From Larkinella soli (GTDB lineage Bacteria; Bacteroidota; Bacteroidia; Cytophagales; Spirosomataceae), in the NCBI RefSeq assembly GCF_003703975.1, contig NZ_QTJY01000022.1, positions 1 through 64,000 of the forward strand: a stretch of DNA of 64,000 nt, given 5' to 3'. How positions within the stretch are numbered: the first letter of the stretch is position 1; each line of letters begins with the position of its first letter. A model generated the notes under the pieces. The model had not been told where the DNA came from, searched no databases, and saw nothing but the letters and a program-made list of their open reading frames with translations. Positions 16,712 to 26,304 of the stretch are shown here, in pieces. The translations under genes and the position numbers were made by a program.

Positions 16712-17854
16712 ATGAAAACCGGCCGGCAAATCTTTCTGCTGCATTCCTGGGCGGGCCTGATCGCCGGCGGGTTCATTCTGATCTTTTTCCTGACCGGAGC
16801 CGTCATCGTGTTCCGGGAGGAGCTGAACCTCCGGGAGCATCCGCACCTGCTCCGCGTAAAGCCGGCGGGTACCCCCCTGCCCTACCGAACGCTGTATGAG
16901 CGGGTGCGGAGCCAGGTGACCGACACCTGGCTGTATTCCTTCCGGACGCTGCCCCGCCGGCCGGAAGAAACCATCGAGATGCGCATCTACCAGCCCTCGA
17001 CCCGCCGGTACGGGCTGCTGTACGTCAATCCGTATAACGGCCGGGTTCTGGGCCAGACCTTCGACAGCCTGTACGACCAGCTGCTGAGTCTGCACTATAC
17101 GTTCTGGCTGGGAAAGGTCGGAGAGCTGCTGGCGGCCGTATTCGCCCTGGCGCTCCTGGCTTCGGTCGTCTCGGGGCTGTATGTATACCGGAAGTCGCTC
17201 CTGAAAGTCCTGCTGTTCCGGATCGGGGGCCGGTGGACTTCCTGGGCGGGCATCTCCTCCCGGCTGCACCGGATTCTGGGCGTCTGGGGGCTGTTTTTTT
17301 ACCTGCTGCTTGCCCTGAGCGGGTTCTGGATGGTCAAACACGCGCTAAACCTGCCGTCACACTTCGGCAACGGCCTCTCCCCCGGGGAAGCCGCCCCTCC
17401 TCCGGCGATCCGGGTCGACCTGGACCGGCTAGTCCGTCAAACCCGCCAATGGTTCGGCGGGCGGATTCAAAACATCTCCTTTCCCCGCGAAAAAGACGGC
17501 ACGATCCAGATTTATGCCACCGCCCACGGTCAGACCTGGCTGTACGGCGAATATGCCAGCTACGCCGAATTCGACGGAACGACGGGCGCCGTCCGGACCA
17601 TTTTCCGGGAACAGGACCTGACCGCCTTCGAACGCTTTGAATATGCGCTGTATACCCTCCACTTCGGCCAGTACGGCGGGTGGCCGGTCAAGTTGCTCTA
17701 CTGTATTTTCAGCCTGTCGGGGGCCGTCCTGACCCTCACCGGCTTTTTGCTCTGGTATCGCAGAACCCGGTATCCGCCCCGGCTGCGTCGGAAAAAACCC
17801 GACCGCCGGATGCCGGCCGGGTTCCGGGCCCGATCCGATTCCAAAACGGCTTAA
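16712..17854 (+). CDS. PepSY-associated transmembrane protein (putative siderophore-iron reductase)
   Basis: A 380-residue inner membrane protein. The start MKTGRQIFLLHSW lies 4 bp after the receptor stop, indicating coupled expression. It has the PepSY_TM layout: TM1 at about 10-32 (HSWAGLIAGGFILIFFLTGA), a periplasmic domain with a VNPYNGRVLG PepSY strand, TM2-TM3 around residues 140-215 (HRILGVWGLFFYLLLALSGF), a second periplasmic domain, and a final TM near 330-355 (LLYCIFSLSGAVLTLTGFLL). Such proteins are thought to reduce ferric siderophores after import. His residues near the membrane (LHSW, LHRIL, LHFGQY) could bind haem or metal. It ends at a strong bidirectional terminator. Confidence 0.88.
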   Translation: MKTGRQIFLLHSWAGLIAGGFILIFFLTGAVIVFREELNLREHPHLLRVKPAGTPLPYRTLYERVRSQVTDTWLYSFRTLPRRPEETIEMRIYQPSTRRYGLLYVNPYNGRVLGQTFDSLYDQLLSLHYTFWLGKVGELLAAVFALALLASVVSGLYVYRKSLLKVLLFRIGGRWTSWAGISSRLHRILGVWGLFFYLLLALSGFWMVKHALNLPSHFGNGLSPGEAAPPPAIRVDLDRLVRQTRQWFGGRIQNISFPREKDGTIQIYATAHGQTWLYGEYASYAEFDGTTGAVRTIFREQDLTAFERFEYALYTLHFGQYGGWPVKLLYCIFSLSGAVLTLTGFLLWYRRTRYPPRLRRKKPDRRMPAGFRARSDSKTA

Positions 17855-17890
17855 ACGGAAAAGGACCGCGGTCGGGGTCCTTTTCCGTTT
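17853..17890. terminator. bidirectional intrinsic terminator
   Basis: A perfect 15-bp stem (17853-17867 with 17876-17890, arm AAACGGAAAAGGACC) with an 8-base loop begins at the stop codon of the PepSY gene. The T-rich right arm ends plus-strand transcripts. The A-rich left arm becomes a T run for the convergent catalase transcript, whose stop is at 17907. Confidence 0.85.
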
Positions 17891-17906
17891 TCCTGAACCG
17901 TCCGGA

Positions 17907-19562
17907 TCAGTAGGGTTTGGCCGGATGCGACTGCTCCTGCGCCTGCCGAATGCCTTCCTCCGGGTTGGTGGACGCGATGGGGCCGCTTTCCGTTTTGGGG
18001 CTGTCGCCCTGCCGCAGCCCTTCGGCTACCCGCCGGCCGTAGTCTTCGTCACACTGCGTGAACAGTTCGATCATCTTGTCCTGAATCCGCTTGTCGGCCG
18101 GTTTCAGCGTATTGACCAGATTCAGGATCAGGTCGTCGCGCTCCCAGTCCTCAAACATCCGGTAGCGTTCGCCGGCCTGTTTGAAGTCGTTGGTCCGGTC
18201 GATTTTCTGCCGGACGAGGTTCCCTTCATGGCGGGGCGTGTGGTCCGGCCCGGTCCGGGGCGCTTCCTTCAGTCCGCCGAGGGTCGACGGCTCGTAGTTG
18301 ACGTGCGGGTTATAACCGGCCGGCGTATCCACCCGGAAGGTCATCTGGCCGTCGCGCTGGTTGGTCGCCACGTGGGTTTTCGGGGCGTTGATCGGCAGTT
18401 GGAGATAGTTCGGCCCGACGCGGTACCGCTGGGTATCGGAATACGACAGCGTGCGGCCCTGGAGCATCTTGTCGTCGGAGAAGTCCAGCCCGTCCACCAG
18501 CACCCCGGTTCCGAAAGCGGCCTGTTCGACTTCGGCAAAATAGTTTTCCGGGTTGCGGTCCAGCACCATCCGCCCGACGGGCAACCAGGGGAACTGGTCG
18601 GTGGGCCAGAGCTTGGTGTCGTCCAGCGGATCGAAGTCCAGTTCGGGATGTTCGTCGTCGCTCATGATCTGCACCAGCAGTTCCCATTCCGGAAATTCAC
18701 CCCGCTCGATGGCTTCGTACAGATCCTGCGTGGCATGGTTGAAGTTTTTGGCCTGAATCGCTTCGGCTTCGGCCTGCGTCAGGTTCCGGATGCCCTGTTT
18801 GGGTTCCCAGTGGTATTTGACCAGCACGGCCTGCCCCTCGGCGTTCACCCACTTGTAGGTGTTGACGCCCGACCCCTGCATCTGCCGGTAACTGGCCGGA
18901 ATGCCATAGGGCGAAAACAGGAACGTAATCATGTGCATGGCCTCCGGCGTGTTGCTGATGAAGTCGAAGATCCGCTCGCCGTCCTGCCGGTTGGTGACGG
19001 GGTCGGGTTTGAAGGCGTGGACGAGGTCGGGAAACTTCATGGCGTCCCGGATAAAGAACACCTTCAGGTTATTGCCCACCAGGTCCCAGTTACCGTCTTC
19101 GGTATAGAACTTGACCGCAAAGCCGCGCGGATCGCGGAGGGTTTCGGGAGAGTGTCCCCCATGAATGACGGACGAGAAACGGACAAATACCGGGGTCCGT
19201 TTGCCTTTCTGCTGCAACAGTTTGGCGCGGGTATATCTGGAAACCGGCTCGTCACCGACCGTTCCGTAGGCTTCGAAATACCCGTGTGCCCCGGCGCCCC
19301 GGGCGTGAACGACCCGCTCCGGGATGCGCTCCCGATCGAAGTGCGTGATTTTTTCAAGGAAGTGGTAATTCTCCAGCGTAGCAGGCCCGCGGTTCCCGAC
19401 CGTGCGAATGTTCTGGTTGTCATACACCGGATGGCCCTGGCGGGTAGTGATCGTGTGGTCGGCATCACCGGACGGGATGTTCCGGCCGGCATTCTGGTGG
19501 CCGTTCCGGTTGTCGTTGTCGTTTTCGTGCCCGCTGCCCGTCATTCCGTTTTTATTCTCCAT
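17907..19562 (-). CDS. haem catalase
   Basis: A 551-residue monofunctional haem catalase that breaks hydrogen peroxide into water and oxygen. The distal His86 ([12 protein letters not shown]), the distal Asn ([14 protein letters not shown]) and the proximal haem-ligand Tyr region ([14 protein letters not shown]) are all present. The body matches small- to mid-size catalases. The first 35 residues are an unusual Asn/Asp/His/Gly-rich extension ([13 protein letters not shown]) without a signal peptide. The next ATG is in the body, so I keep the start at 19562. It is convergent with the siderophore receptor pair, a sensible link because peroxide and iron stress go together. Confidence 0.95.
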   Translation of the reverse strand: MENKNGMTGSGHENDNDNRNGHQNAGRNIPSGDADHTITTRQGHPVYDNQNIRTVGNRGPATLENYHFLEKITHFDRERIPERVVHARGAGAHGYFEAYGTVGDEPVSRYTRAKLLQQKGKRTPVFVRFSSVIHGGHSPETLRDPRGFAVKFYTEDGNWDLVGNNLKVFFIRDAMKFPDLVHAFKPDPVTNRQDGERIFDFISNTPEAMHMITFLFSPYGIPASYRQMQGSGVNTYKWVNAEGQAVLVKYHWEPKQGIRNLTQAEAEAIQAKNFNHATQDLYEAIERGEFPEWELLVQIMSDDEHPELDFDPLDDTKLWPTDQFPWLPVGRMVLDRNPENYFAEVEQAAFGTGVLVDGLDFSDDKMLQGRTLSYSDTQRYRVGPNYLQLPINAPKTHVATNQRDGQMTFRVDTPAGYNPHVNYEPSTLGGLKEAPRTGPDHTPRHEGNLVRQKIDRTNDFKQAGERYRMFEDWERDDLILNLVNTLKPADKRIQDKMIELFTQCDEDYGRRVAEGLRQGDSPKTESGPIASTNPEEGIRQAQEQSHPAKPY

Positions 19563-19762
19563 GATACTTTTTGTTAAAAAATAGAAAAGTTGAGTTATCA
19601 GGGTGGAAACCTCCTTCAGACCTATGTAACCGGGGCCTTTCCCTATTGTTACGGAAAATTACCCTGAGTCGGGGCCGCCGTGGCTGCCCGCCGGACCGAT
19701 AATACCGGACAGCCGGAAGCCGAAATGCGCTTATCTTGGGGAAAACCCCGAACCCGAGTCCG

Positions 19763-21151
19763 ATGAAAAAGCCCGTCTCCTTTCCTCCTCACCGAACCGG
19801 CGCCTTGTTCTTCCGTCTGCTTTTTCTGCTCCTGGTCCTGAGGTCCCGGGCTGGGGGCCAGCCGTTTCCGGCGGTGGAACCCATTGACGTCCCTCCGGCT
19901 TTCGGCGAGGCTCTGGGACGGACGGCCGGGCTGCTGAACGCGCAGGAAACCGCCCCGTCGCCGGCCGTCCGGGTTCTCGTCTATGGGCAGTCGATCAGTA
20001 TGCAGAACTGGTGGCTGGCGGTGAAGCGGTACCTTCAGGAGCGATACCCGCAAAAACGGATCATCATGGAAAACCGGGCCATCGGCGGTTTCAGCGCGGA
20101 GCGGCTCAGGCTGATGGTCGATAACGACGTGGTGCCGTTCTACCCCGACCTGATCCTGTTTCACGATTACGGTAACGAGCCGGACTACGAAGCCATCATC
20201 CGGACCCTCCGAAGCCGGACCACCGCCGACATCGCCATCCAGACCGACCACCTCGGCATCGGGCAGAACCAGGAGTGGCACGACCGCCATTGCTCCGTCT
20301 GGCTACCGGCCCTCTGCCGAACCTACGGCCTGGGCCTGCTCGACGTGCGCTCGGCCTGGAAAGCCTACCTTAACCGCCATCAGCTGGAAGCCAAAGCGCT
20401 GCTGTCGGACAACGTTCACCTCAACGAGCATGGGAACTTCGTCATGGCGGAGATCATCCGGCACTATCTCGAAAGCCTGAACGGCCGAACCCCGGCCCCC
20501 TCTCCGGCCGTCCGGACGCTGCTTCCCGGCCGGGAGGTGGCGGTTCGCAAAGACCGGGTTCAAATCTCGTTTACGGGAAACCGGATCGACCTGGAAATGA
20601 ACCCGGCCGGACCGGCAACCATCACGGCCCGGCTCGACGGCGCCGACCTCACCGTCCACCCCGCCGGCTATTTCCACACCCGCCCGGCCCTCCGGCCCGA
20701 CGGCTTTTTCCTGACCCACATCGGCCTGCCGCTGACCCTGCGGCTGGGCGGCCAGCCCCGCGAAGAAGACTGGACGATGACCATCACCTCCGTCGACTCG
20801 GTTCGTCAGCAACTCCGGTTCCGGGTCAGCGGATCGCTCACGGGCGAAGATGGAGAAGGCAGTAGCGAGGGGCGGTTCGTTTCCCGCTCCGGCCGGATCG
20901 GGCTGGATTCGGCGGGCTGGTTCCGGCGAAAAAATCCCGGCGACTTCCGGCAGTTCGCCTGGCTGAAACCGGGCGACCGGCTGCACTGGCGGGTCTTCCC
21001 GGCCTTTCAGACGCCGGGTTCCGCCCCCGCCGACGCGTCGGTCACGGTGGTTCTGGGCGTTGAAAACCGGGCACATCGCCTGGAGCTTCGCGGCCCGGGC
21101 GCCCGCCACATTCGGGCAATCCGGGTATTCCGGCCTCCGCTTCAACCCTGA
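19763..21151 (+). CDS. SGNH hydrolase-type esterase with GQS nucleophile motif
   Basis: A 462-residue exported protein (signal peptide about 1-32, ATG at 19763; an earlier in-frame start gives no better N-terminus). The SGNH fold is seen as block I VYGQSIS (Ser77), block II Gly in NRAIGGFS, block III as HDYGNEPDY, and the catalytic pair Asp216-x-x-His219 in LSDNVHLNEHG. GQS instead of GDS recalls sialate O-acetylesterase-like and carbohydrate esterases. Residues about 245-462 are a beta-rich C-terminal domain of unknown role, perhaps carbohydrate binding. I infer deacetylation of a polysaccharide. It converges on a GH2-like gene across a palindromic repeat. Confidence 0.75.
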   Translation: MKKPVSFPPHRTGALFFRLLFLLLVLRSRAGGQPFPAVEPIDVPPAFGEALGRTAGLLNAQETAPSPAVRVLVYGQSISMQNWWLAVKRYLQERYPQKRIIMENRAIGGFSAERLRLMVDNDVVPFYPDLILFHDYGNEPDYEAIIRTLRSRTTADIAIQTDHLGIGQNQEWHDRHCSVWLPALCRTYGLGLLDVRSAWKAYLNRHQLEAKALLSDNVHLNEHGNFVMAEIIRHYLESLNGRTPAPSPAVRTLLPGREVAVRKDRVQISFTGNRIDLEMNPAGPATITARLDGADLTVHPAGYFHTRPALRPDGFFLTHIGLPLTLRLGGQPREEDWTMTITSVDSVRQQLRFRVSGSLTGEDGEGSSEGRFVSRSGRIGLDSAGWFRRKNPGDFRQFAWLKPGDRLHWRVFPAFQTPGSAPADASVTVVLGVENRAHRLELRGPGARHIRAIRVFRPPLQP

Positions 21152-21211
21152 AGTTTTTTGGATTAGGGCCTTGTCATCCGAAAGGACGGGCGGCTTTCAC
21201 CCCCCGCCCCT

Positions 21212-21420
21212 TTAGAGGTTGTTTGGGGAAGCGTTCATCCTGAAGAACGAGAGACGCCGGACCACCCCCCAGCCCCCTCCTTAGCAAGGAGGGGGTGGCT
21301 CTGCAGGACTGAAAAGGGGCAGCGCACTCTCCCCCTCCTTAGCAAGGAGGGGGCCGGGGGGTGGTCAACAGGATGCCAAACCGCCCGGAAGGGCAAAAAC
21401 GCTTCCCCAAACAGGTCCTG
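21212..21420. repeat. nested palindromic interspersed repeat, copy 1 (REPIN/MITE-like)
   Basis: Outer inverted arms GTTTGGGGAAGCGTT (21221-21235) and its exact complement (21398-21412) enclose a second inverted pair (ACCACCCCCC near 21261 with GGGGGGTGGT near 21355). Inside those are two short hairpins of the form CCCCCTCCTT-AGC-AAGGAGGGGG. A second copy at 37411-37636 shares the left half almost base for base. It fills the gap between two convergent genes and its right end touches the stop of the glycosidase gene. Confidence 0.85.
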
Positions 21421-21425
21421 AAACC

Positions 21426-22706
21426 TCATTCTTTCCGAACAAAAAACGGTAGGTTGGCGGTCGCCCAGTGGCCCCGGCCGTCGTAGGCATACACAAAGAG
21501 CCGGTACGCGCCCTCCTCCCGGGGTGCCCGGAAGGAAGGCCGGGCGGTATCAGGCTGGTCGATCAGGCCGGGGATAGCAGGCGGTCGTTTCTCGCCGTTG
21601 CCGCCGTAGGGGAACGACGTGCCTTCCCGCAAAATTTCCCACCGATACCGGATGGGGTCGCCCTCGGGGTCGGTCACCCAGACCTGCGCCCGGTTCGGCT
21701 GCCCTGGCTTCAGGTAGATCCCCTCGAAGGCCGTCCGGCCGTTCAGTCGCACCGAATCCAGGCGGGGGGTGCGGTTGGCGGGCCAGCGACCGGTCCACTC
21801 GTAATGCATCACGTCGACGGCCTCGGTTTCCAGCCCTTCAGCATCGAACATCCCGAACCAGGTGTGGGTCCGCTCCTGGTGCTGCCGCCAGAGAAAAACG
21901 TAAGACCCGAGGCAGCGTTCCCGGTCGGCCCGGATGGCGGTTTCGTAGCGTTTCCGGTATTGATCGGCCTTCACGCTGCTGGTTTCCTCGACGGGCGCCT
22001 TCCAGGGGGTTTTCGGCACCTGCCAGAAACCGGTCGGCCCCCACTCCGTCACGGCGTAGGGCTTCTGCCAGCCGAACCGGCGCAGCCAGGAGGGAATCTT
22101 GTCCAGGTCCCCGTACTCATTGATTCCTAGGAGGTCGAGGTCCGGACATCGCCGGTTGAGATCCTGAATTTTTTCGGCGTTGATCGAACCGACCACCGTC
22201 ATGACCGGGTGGTTCGGGTCCACGCGATGAATCTCCTTCGTCAGGGCGTTCACGGCGTCCCAGACCCTGAGGTTATAGTGATCCTTTTCATTGGCCTGAA
22301 TGAAATCCAGCTCATTGCCCAGCGCCCACATCAATACCGCCGGGTGGTCTTTGGTTTTCCGGACGATGTCCATGACGCGTTCGTGCTGCTTCCGGACGGC
22401 CGCCGTGTCGTCGTAGTTCATGCCGTCGCGTTCGGCCCGGACCGGGAGGTTCACCAGCGCCGTCAGACCAAGGCTGTCGGCCCGGTTCAGGCCGGCGGGG
22501 TGGCTGCCGGTCCGGATGGAATTGCCGCCGTAGCGTTTCAGTTTTTCGAGATAGTCGCTGCCGACGGCCCCCTGGATGAAGTAGGGCTGGTCGTTGCGGA
22601 GAAGCCGATAAGCCTCCCCCGTCTTTTGAAGGACGACCCGGCTCGGCTGGGCAAGGGCCGCCGTAGTCAATGGAAGGACGAGCAGGATGGGAAGCCGGAT
22701 TTTCAT
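21426..22706 (-). CDS. GH2-like (clan GH-A) glycosidase catalytic domain protein
   Basis: A 426-residue exported protein (signal peptide MKIRLPILLVLPLTTAALAQ). After the signal it opens FIQGAVGSDYLEKLKRYGGN, like the start of the TIM barrel in family 2 glycosidases. The acid/base is Glu132 in MWALGNELDF and the nucleophile is Glu221 in AVTEWGPTG. The usual N-terminal sugar-binding and immunoglobulin-like domains of GH2 are missing; instead a C-terminal beta domain (about 330-426) follows. The frame is open much further upstream (to 23321), but the signal peptide fixes the start at 22706. It is likely a periplasmic or surface exo-glycosidase or transglycosylase; the sugar is unknown. Confidence 0.82.
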   Translation of the reverse strand: MKIRLPILLVLPLTTAALAQPSRVVLQKTGEAYRLLRNDQPYFIQGAVGSDYLEKLKRYGGNSIRTGSHPAGLNRADSLGLTALVNLPVRAERDGMNYDDTAAVRKQHERVMDIVRKTKDHPAVLMWALGNELDFIQANEKDHYNLRVWDAVNALTKEIHRVDPNHPVMTVVGSINAEKIQDLNRRCPDLDLLGINEYGDLDKIPSWLRRFGWQKPYAVTEWGPTGFWQVPKTPWKAPVEETSSVKADQYRKRYETAIRADRERCLGSYVFLWRQHQERTHTWFGMFDAEGLETEAVDVMHYEWTGRWPANRTPRLDSVRLNGRTAFEGIYLKPGQPNRAQVWVTDPEGDPIRYRWEILREGTSFPYGGNGEKRPPAIPGLIDQPDTARPSFRAPREEGAYRLFVYAYDGRGHWATANLPFFVRKE

Positions 22707-22925
22707 ACAAGGGTCAGGAATTTCGGGTAATATTCGGAAAAACCGGCGGATCTCAAACCGTCCGGAAAAATTCCGGAACCAAACCGGGCCGGGCGTCGGT
22801 CCCCGGGGCAGCTTCGGTCCGTCGCCCCGAAACCACACCTCACCTCTGCGGCCACACGGCTTACGGAATAACAGGGGGTTCTTTCTTCCTTTCGGCGTAG
22901 TTTCGCCCTGAAATCTCAATCCCGG

Positions 22926-23477
22926 ATGAAACGATATTTTCTGGCCGGCCTCCTTCTGCTGACCCTCCCCGCCCTGACCTCCGGACAGACCCTTGCCGGA
23001 TTTACCCCCACCCCCGACACCCACTACTACGATTTCTGGGAGGGCGACTGGCAGAAGCTGGTCGATGAAAAACCGGACTCCCTTGCGGACCGTTTTCAGG
23101 TGCGCAGGGGTATCCACGAAGCCTCCTTTCAGGAGCAGTGGCTGATGGTTTTTCCGGAAAACCGGGTGGTGCGGGCGCAGGCCCTGCGCGCCTGGGACCA
23201 GACCACCGGCCGTTGGATGTATACCTGGATCAGCGACAACGGGCTGTATCAGGTCTGGGAGGGAAAAAAGGTCGGAAACGACTGGTACATCTACCGGCAC
23301 TTCAACATCAACGGCGATCAATACCTGTCGCGGCAGGCCTGGCTGCCCGACGGACCCGACCGGCTCATCCGGATCAGTGAAAAATCCTACGACGAGGGAA
23401 AAACCTGGCAGCTTCGCTTCCGGGAGCAGTACCAGCGCATGAAACCGGCCGGGTCGGCTGGCGTGCGGAGCCGGTAG
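22926..23477 (+). CDS. secreted protein of unknown function (DUF1579-like strands)
   Basis: A 183-residue protein with a signal peptide (MKRYFLAGLLLLTLPALTSG). The mature part reads FDFWEGDW-like (YYDFWEGDWQKL), then ENRVVRAQALRAWDQTTGRW and a series of strands. This resembles the lipocalin-like DUF1579 group in which a short WxGxW motif opens the fold, but I cannot confirm the family by eye. A near-match -7 box TAGTTTCG lies at 22898-22905, about 20 bp before the ATG. It is divergent from the GH2-like gene, so the two may share a regulatory region. Confidence 0.75.
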   Translation: MKRYFLAGLLLLTLPALTSGQTLAGFTPTPDTHYYDFWEGDWQKLVDEKPDSLADRFQVRRGIHEASFQEQWLMVFPENRVVRAQALRAWDQTTGRWMYTWISDNGLYQVWEGKKVGNDWYIYRHFNINGDQYLSRQAWLPDGPDRLIRISEKSYDEGKTWQLRFREQYQRMKPAGSAGVRSR

Positions 23478-23688
23478 CCGGTGGTTCTCCCCGCTTTTGC
23501 GACCGGTTGACCAACGACACCGAGCGCTCTGCCCAATATCCCTCCCGCATCGGAAGATGGAATCCGACAGCTTTGAATGTACTCCTCAGTATGGTAGACT
23601 AAATGAATGAATTGGTTTCCGAAACAGGCATAGGGGGAAGTGGGTAGGCGCGTGTCATTACCCCAAACAGGACAACAATACCTTGCGA

Positions 23689-26250
23689 ATGACACGCCAC
23701 ACCATTTCTTTTCATTTCAGATTCCTTATTAGTAGGTTGCCGGCGGACCGGCCATCGGTCCGCCATTCTCTATTACTCTTCCTGATCGCCTTCCTGCTGA
23801 CGGCCGGACCGGCCGCCTTCGGGCAGACCCTGACCGGCCGGGTGACCGATGCCGCGACGGGCCAGGGCGTTCCGTTCGCTTCCATCGGCGTTCAGGGCCG
23901 ACCGGCCGGGACGCAGGCCGACGAAAACGGTCACTATCGCCTGTCGATCAGCCGGCCGGCCGATACGCTGCTGGTGTCCGCCCTCGGCTACCGGTCCGCG
24001 CAGGTCGCCGTGACCGCCCCCATTCTGAATATTTCCCTGGCACCGACCCCTTCCGTTCTGGGGGAGGTGGTGGTTCGGGCGGGCGAGAACCCCGCTTTCC
24101 GCATCCTGCGGGCCGTTCACCAGCGTCGGAACACCAATGACTTCCAGCGGCTGAACGGCTATGAATACGAGTCGTATAACCAGCTTTCCATCCGGATGAC
24201 GGACCTGGACGAGCGTTTCAGCCGGCGCCGGCCGGTTCGGACCCTGCTCGAATCGATCCGGGCCGAAAACGGGGGCCGCCTGCCCTCCGAACTGCCGGTA
24301 TTTATTTCCGAAAGCGTCTCCCGGATTTATTCCCGCCGGAATCCCGCCCGCCGAAAAGAAGAAATCCTGAAAACCAACATCAACTCCATCGGCATTACCG
24401 ACGACAGCTTCATTGCTCTCTTCACGGGGGCGGGTTTCAATACGCTCAATTTTTACGACAACAGCGTGGCGGTATTCCGGAAGGAGTTCATCTCCCCGCT
24501 GGCCGAAGGCGGACGCCTGGCCTACCGGTATTTCGTGGCCGATACCGTGCTTCAGGGGGACCATCCCTGCTACGAGATCGACTTCGACCCCATCAACGAC
24601 CGCGACCTGGTGTTTCAGGGAAAAATGTGGATCGATACGGTGAGCTACGCCCTCGTGCAGATCGACGCCCGGATCGGGGCCTCCGCCAACATCAACTACA
24701 TCGACCGGATCGACCTCTCGCAGACCTTCGGGCCGGTTTCCGGCCCCGGCCCGGCCTGGATTCCGCAGGAAACCCGCCTGACCATCGGAGTCGGGGAAGT
24801 GGTGCCGCACACGTTTCGGGCCACGGTGGATTTTACCGGTCTGACCCGCGAGCCGGTCGTCGGGCGGCCCCGGCCCGTCGGTTTTTTCGATCTGGAAGTG
24901 AACCTTGCCGATGACCGCAACGAGGTCCCGCCCGGTTACTGGAGTACGCTTCGGCAAGCAGCCCCGCAGTCGGCGGCCCTGGAGCAGACGCAACGGATGC
25001 TCGACACGCTCCGCCGTCTGCCGGCCGTCAAAACCTATACCCGGGCGGCTCAGTTCGTCATGAACGGCGGTTATCTGCCCCTCACCCGGGGCCTCGATGC
25101 CGGATCGGTCTTTTCGGCCTGGGCGTTCAACCCGGTCGAGGGGCACCGGTTTAGGATGGGCGTGCAGACCAATCCGCAGTTCAGCCGCCACTGGCAGCTG
25201 TCGGGGTATGCCGCCTACGGGACGAAGGATCATGTGTGGAAGAACGGCCTGGAGATCAGCTACATCCCCAAACAACGCCCCCTGACGCTGTTCACCTTTA
25301 AACACGGTTACGATCTGGAGCAGCTGGGGCTTCGGCAGGAAGACCTCGCCGGCAACCCGCTGCTGCGGCTGACGAGCCGGTTCGGGGCCTACCGACAGGG
25401 GTATTACCAGCGGGAAACCGCCTTTACCGCCCAGCGTGATCTGAATGCGGATGTTACCCAGAAGGCCGGGGTGCGGTTCCGTTCCATGAATTTCTTAGCC
25501 CCTTTCGGCGCTGCCTCCTCCCCACATCCGACCGCTGCCGGCATCAGTCTTCAGAATACCGAATATTTTCTGGAAACCCGCTATGCCCCCGGCCGCCTGC
25601 CCAACCGACGGGCGACGAGCCAGCGGGTCACCCGCCGGCCGACCGATACGGCCCCGGTGATCACCCTGCGCTACACCTACGGAACCGCAACCCAAAAAGG
25701 CGGTTCGGCCCTTCCCTATCATAAAATGCAGCTCCAGCTCGACCACGTTCTGCGCTGGGGGCTGATGGGCCGGACGCTGTATACCGTCCGGGCGGGGTAT
25801 ACGCCCTCCGTTCTGCCCTATCCCCTGCTGGAGATGCACCTCGGCAACCAGACGCCCGTCTACAACCGGAACGCCTACAACCTCATGAACTACGCCGAGT
25901 TTGTCAGCGACAGCTACGTTTCGCTGGCAGCGGAGCATAAGTTCGAAGGGCTGCTGACCAACCGCCTGCCGCTCATCCGGCGGTGGGGATGGCGGTCGTT
26001 CGTGACGGGCAATGTCCTGTTCGGCCATGTAAGCCCGCAAAACCGCAGGAACCTGACGGAGCAGGGCGTCACCGGCCCGGCCCGGATGTGGGGAAACCAG
26101 CTGTGGGAGAAACCGTACGCAGAGGTCGGTTACGGCTTCGAGAATGTGCTGAAAACCGTTCGCATTCAGGCTTTGCACCGACTGACCTACCGGGCCGGGC
26201 CGGGCGTGACGCCCTTTGCGGTCAAGGCGTGCTTCCAGCTGGGCCTGTAA
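23689..26250 (+). CDS. DUF5686 / carboxypeptidase-regulatory-like outer membrane protein
   Basis: An 853-residue protein. ATG at 23689 is preferred over an upstream TTG. After a long, basic signal peptide (hydrophobic core SLLLFLIAFLLTAGPAAFG), residues about 45-130 form a carboxypeptidase-regulatory-like beta domain (LTGRVTDAATGQGVPFAS). The remainder matches DUF5686: an AFRILRAVHQRRNTND block, a plug-like middle and a C-terminal series of amphipathic strands ending in a typical outer membrane signature (KACFQLGL). DUF5686 proteins are common in Bacteroidota; their cargo is unknown. No SusD-like partner is adjacent. Confidence 0.85.
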   Translation: MTRHTISFHFRFLISRLPADRPSVRHSLLLFLIAFLLTAGPAAFGQTLTGRVTDAATGQGVPFASIGVQGRPAGTQADENGHYRLSISRPADTLLVSALGYRSAQVAVTAPILNISLAPTPSVLGEVVVRAGENPAFRILRAVHQRRNTNDFQRLNGYEYESYNQLSIRMTDLDERFSRRRPVRTLLESIRAENGGRLPSELPVFISESVSRIYSRRNPARRKEEILKTNINSIGITDDSFIALFTGAGFNTLNFYDNSVAVFRKEFISPLAEGGRLAYRYFVADTVLQGDHPCYEIDFDPINDRDLVFQGKMWIDTVSYALVQIDARIGASANINYIDRIDLSQTFGPVSGPGPAWIPQETRLTIGVGEVVPHTFRATVDFTGLTREPVVGRPRPVGFFDLEVNLADDRNEVPPGYWSTLRQAAPQSAALEQTQRMLDTLRRLPAVKTYTRAAQFVMNGGYLPLTRGLDAGSVFSAWAFNPVEGHRFRMGVQTNPQFSRHWQLSGYAAYGTKDHVWKNGLEISYIPKQRPLTLFTFKHGYDLEQLGLRQEDLAGNPLLRLTSRFGAYRQGYYQRETAFTAQRDLNADVTQKAGVRFRSMNFLAPFGAASSPHPTAAGISLQNTEYFLETRYAPGRLPNRRATSQRVTRRPTDTAPVITLRYTYGTATQKGGSALPYHKMQLQLDHVLRWGLMGRTLYTVRAGYTPSVLPYPLLEMHLGNQTPVYNRNAYNLMNYAEFVSDSYVSLAAEHKFEGLLTNRLPLIRRWGWRSFVTGNVLFGHVSPQNRRNLTEQGVTGPARMWGNQLWEKPYAEVGYGFENVLKTVRIQALHRLTYRAGPGVTPFAVKACFQLGL

Positions 26251-26304
26251 AACCGCATGCATTATTTACTTGAGTAACTATCTGATAAACAACAAATACA
26301 ATTT

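Noticed and set aside
17925-19577. 550-codon plus-strand frame antisense to the catalase gene
   Set aside because: It is the exact shadow of the catalase coding sequence in a GC-rich genome; its product has no motif and the catalase residues on the other strand are fully conserved.
22707-23321. Long upstream extension of the GH2-like glycosidase frame
   Set aside because: The signal peptide at 22706 fixes the start; the extension overlaps the divergent secreted-protein gene and has no recognisable domain.
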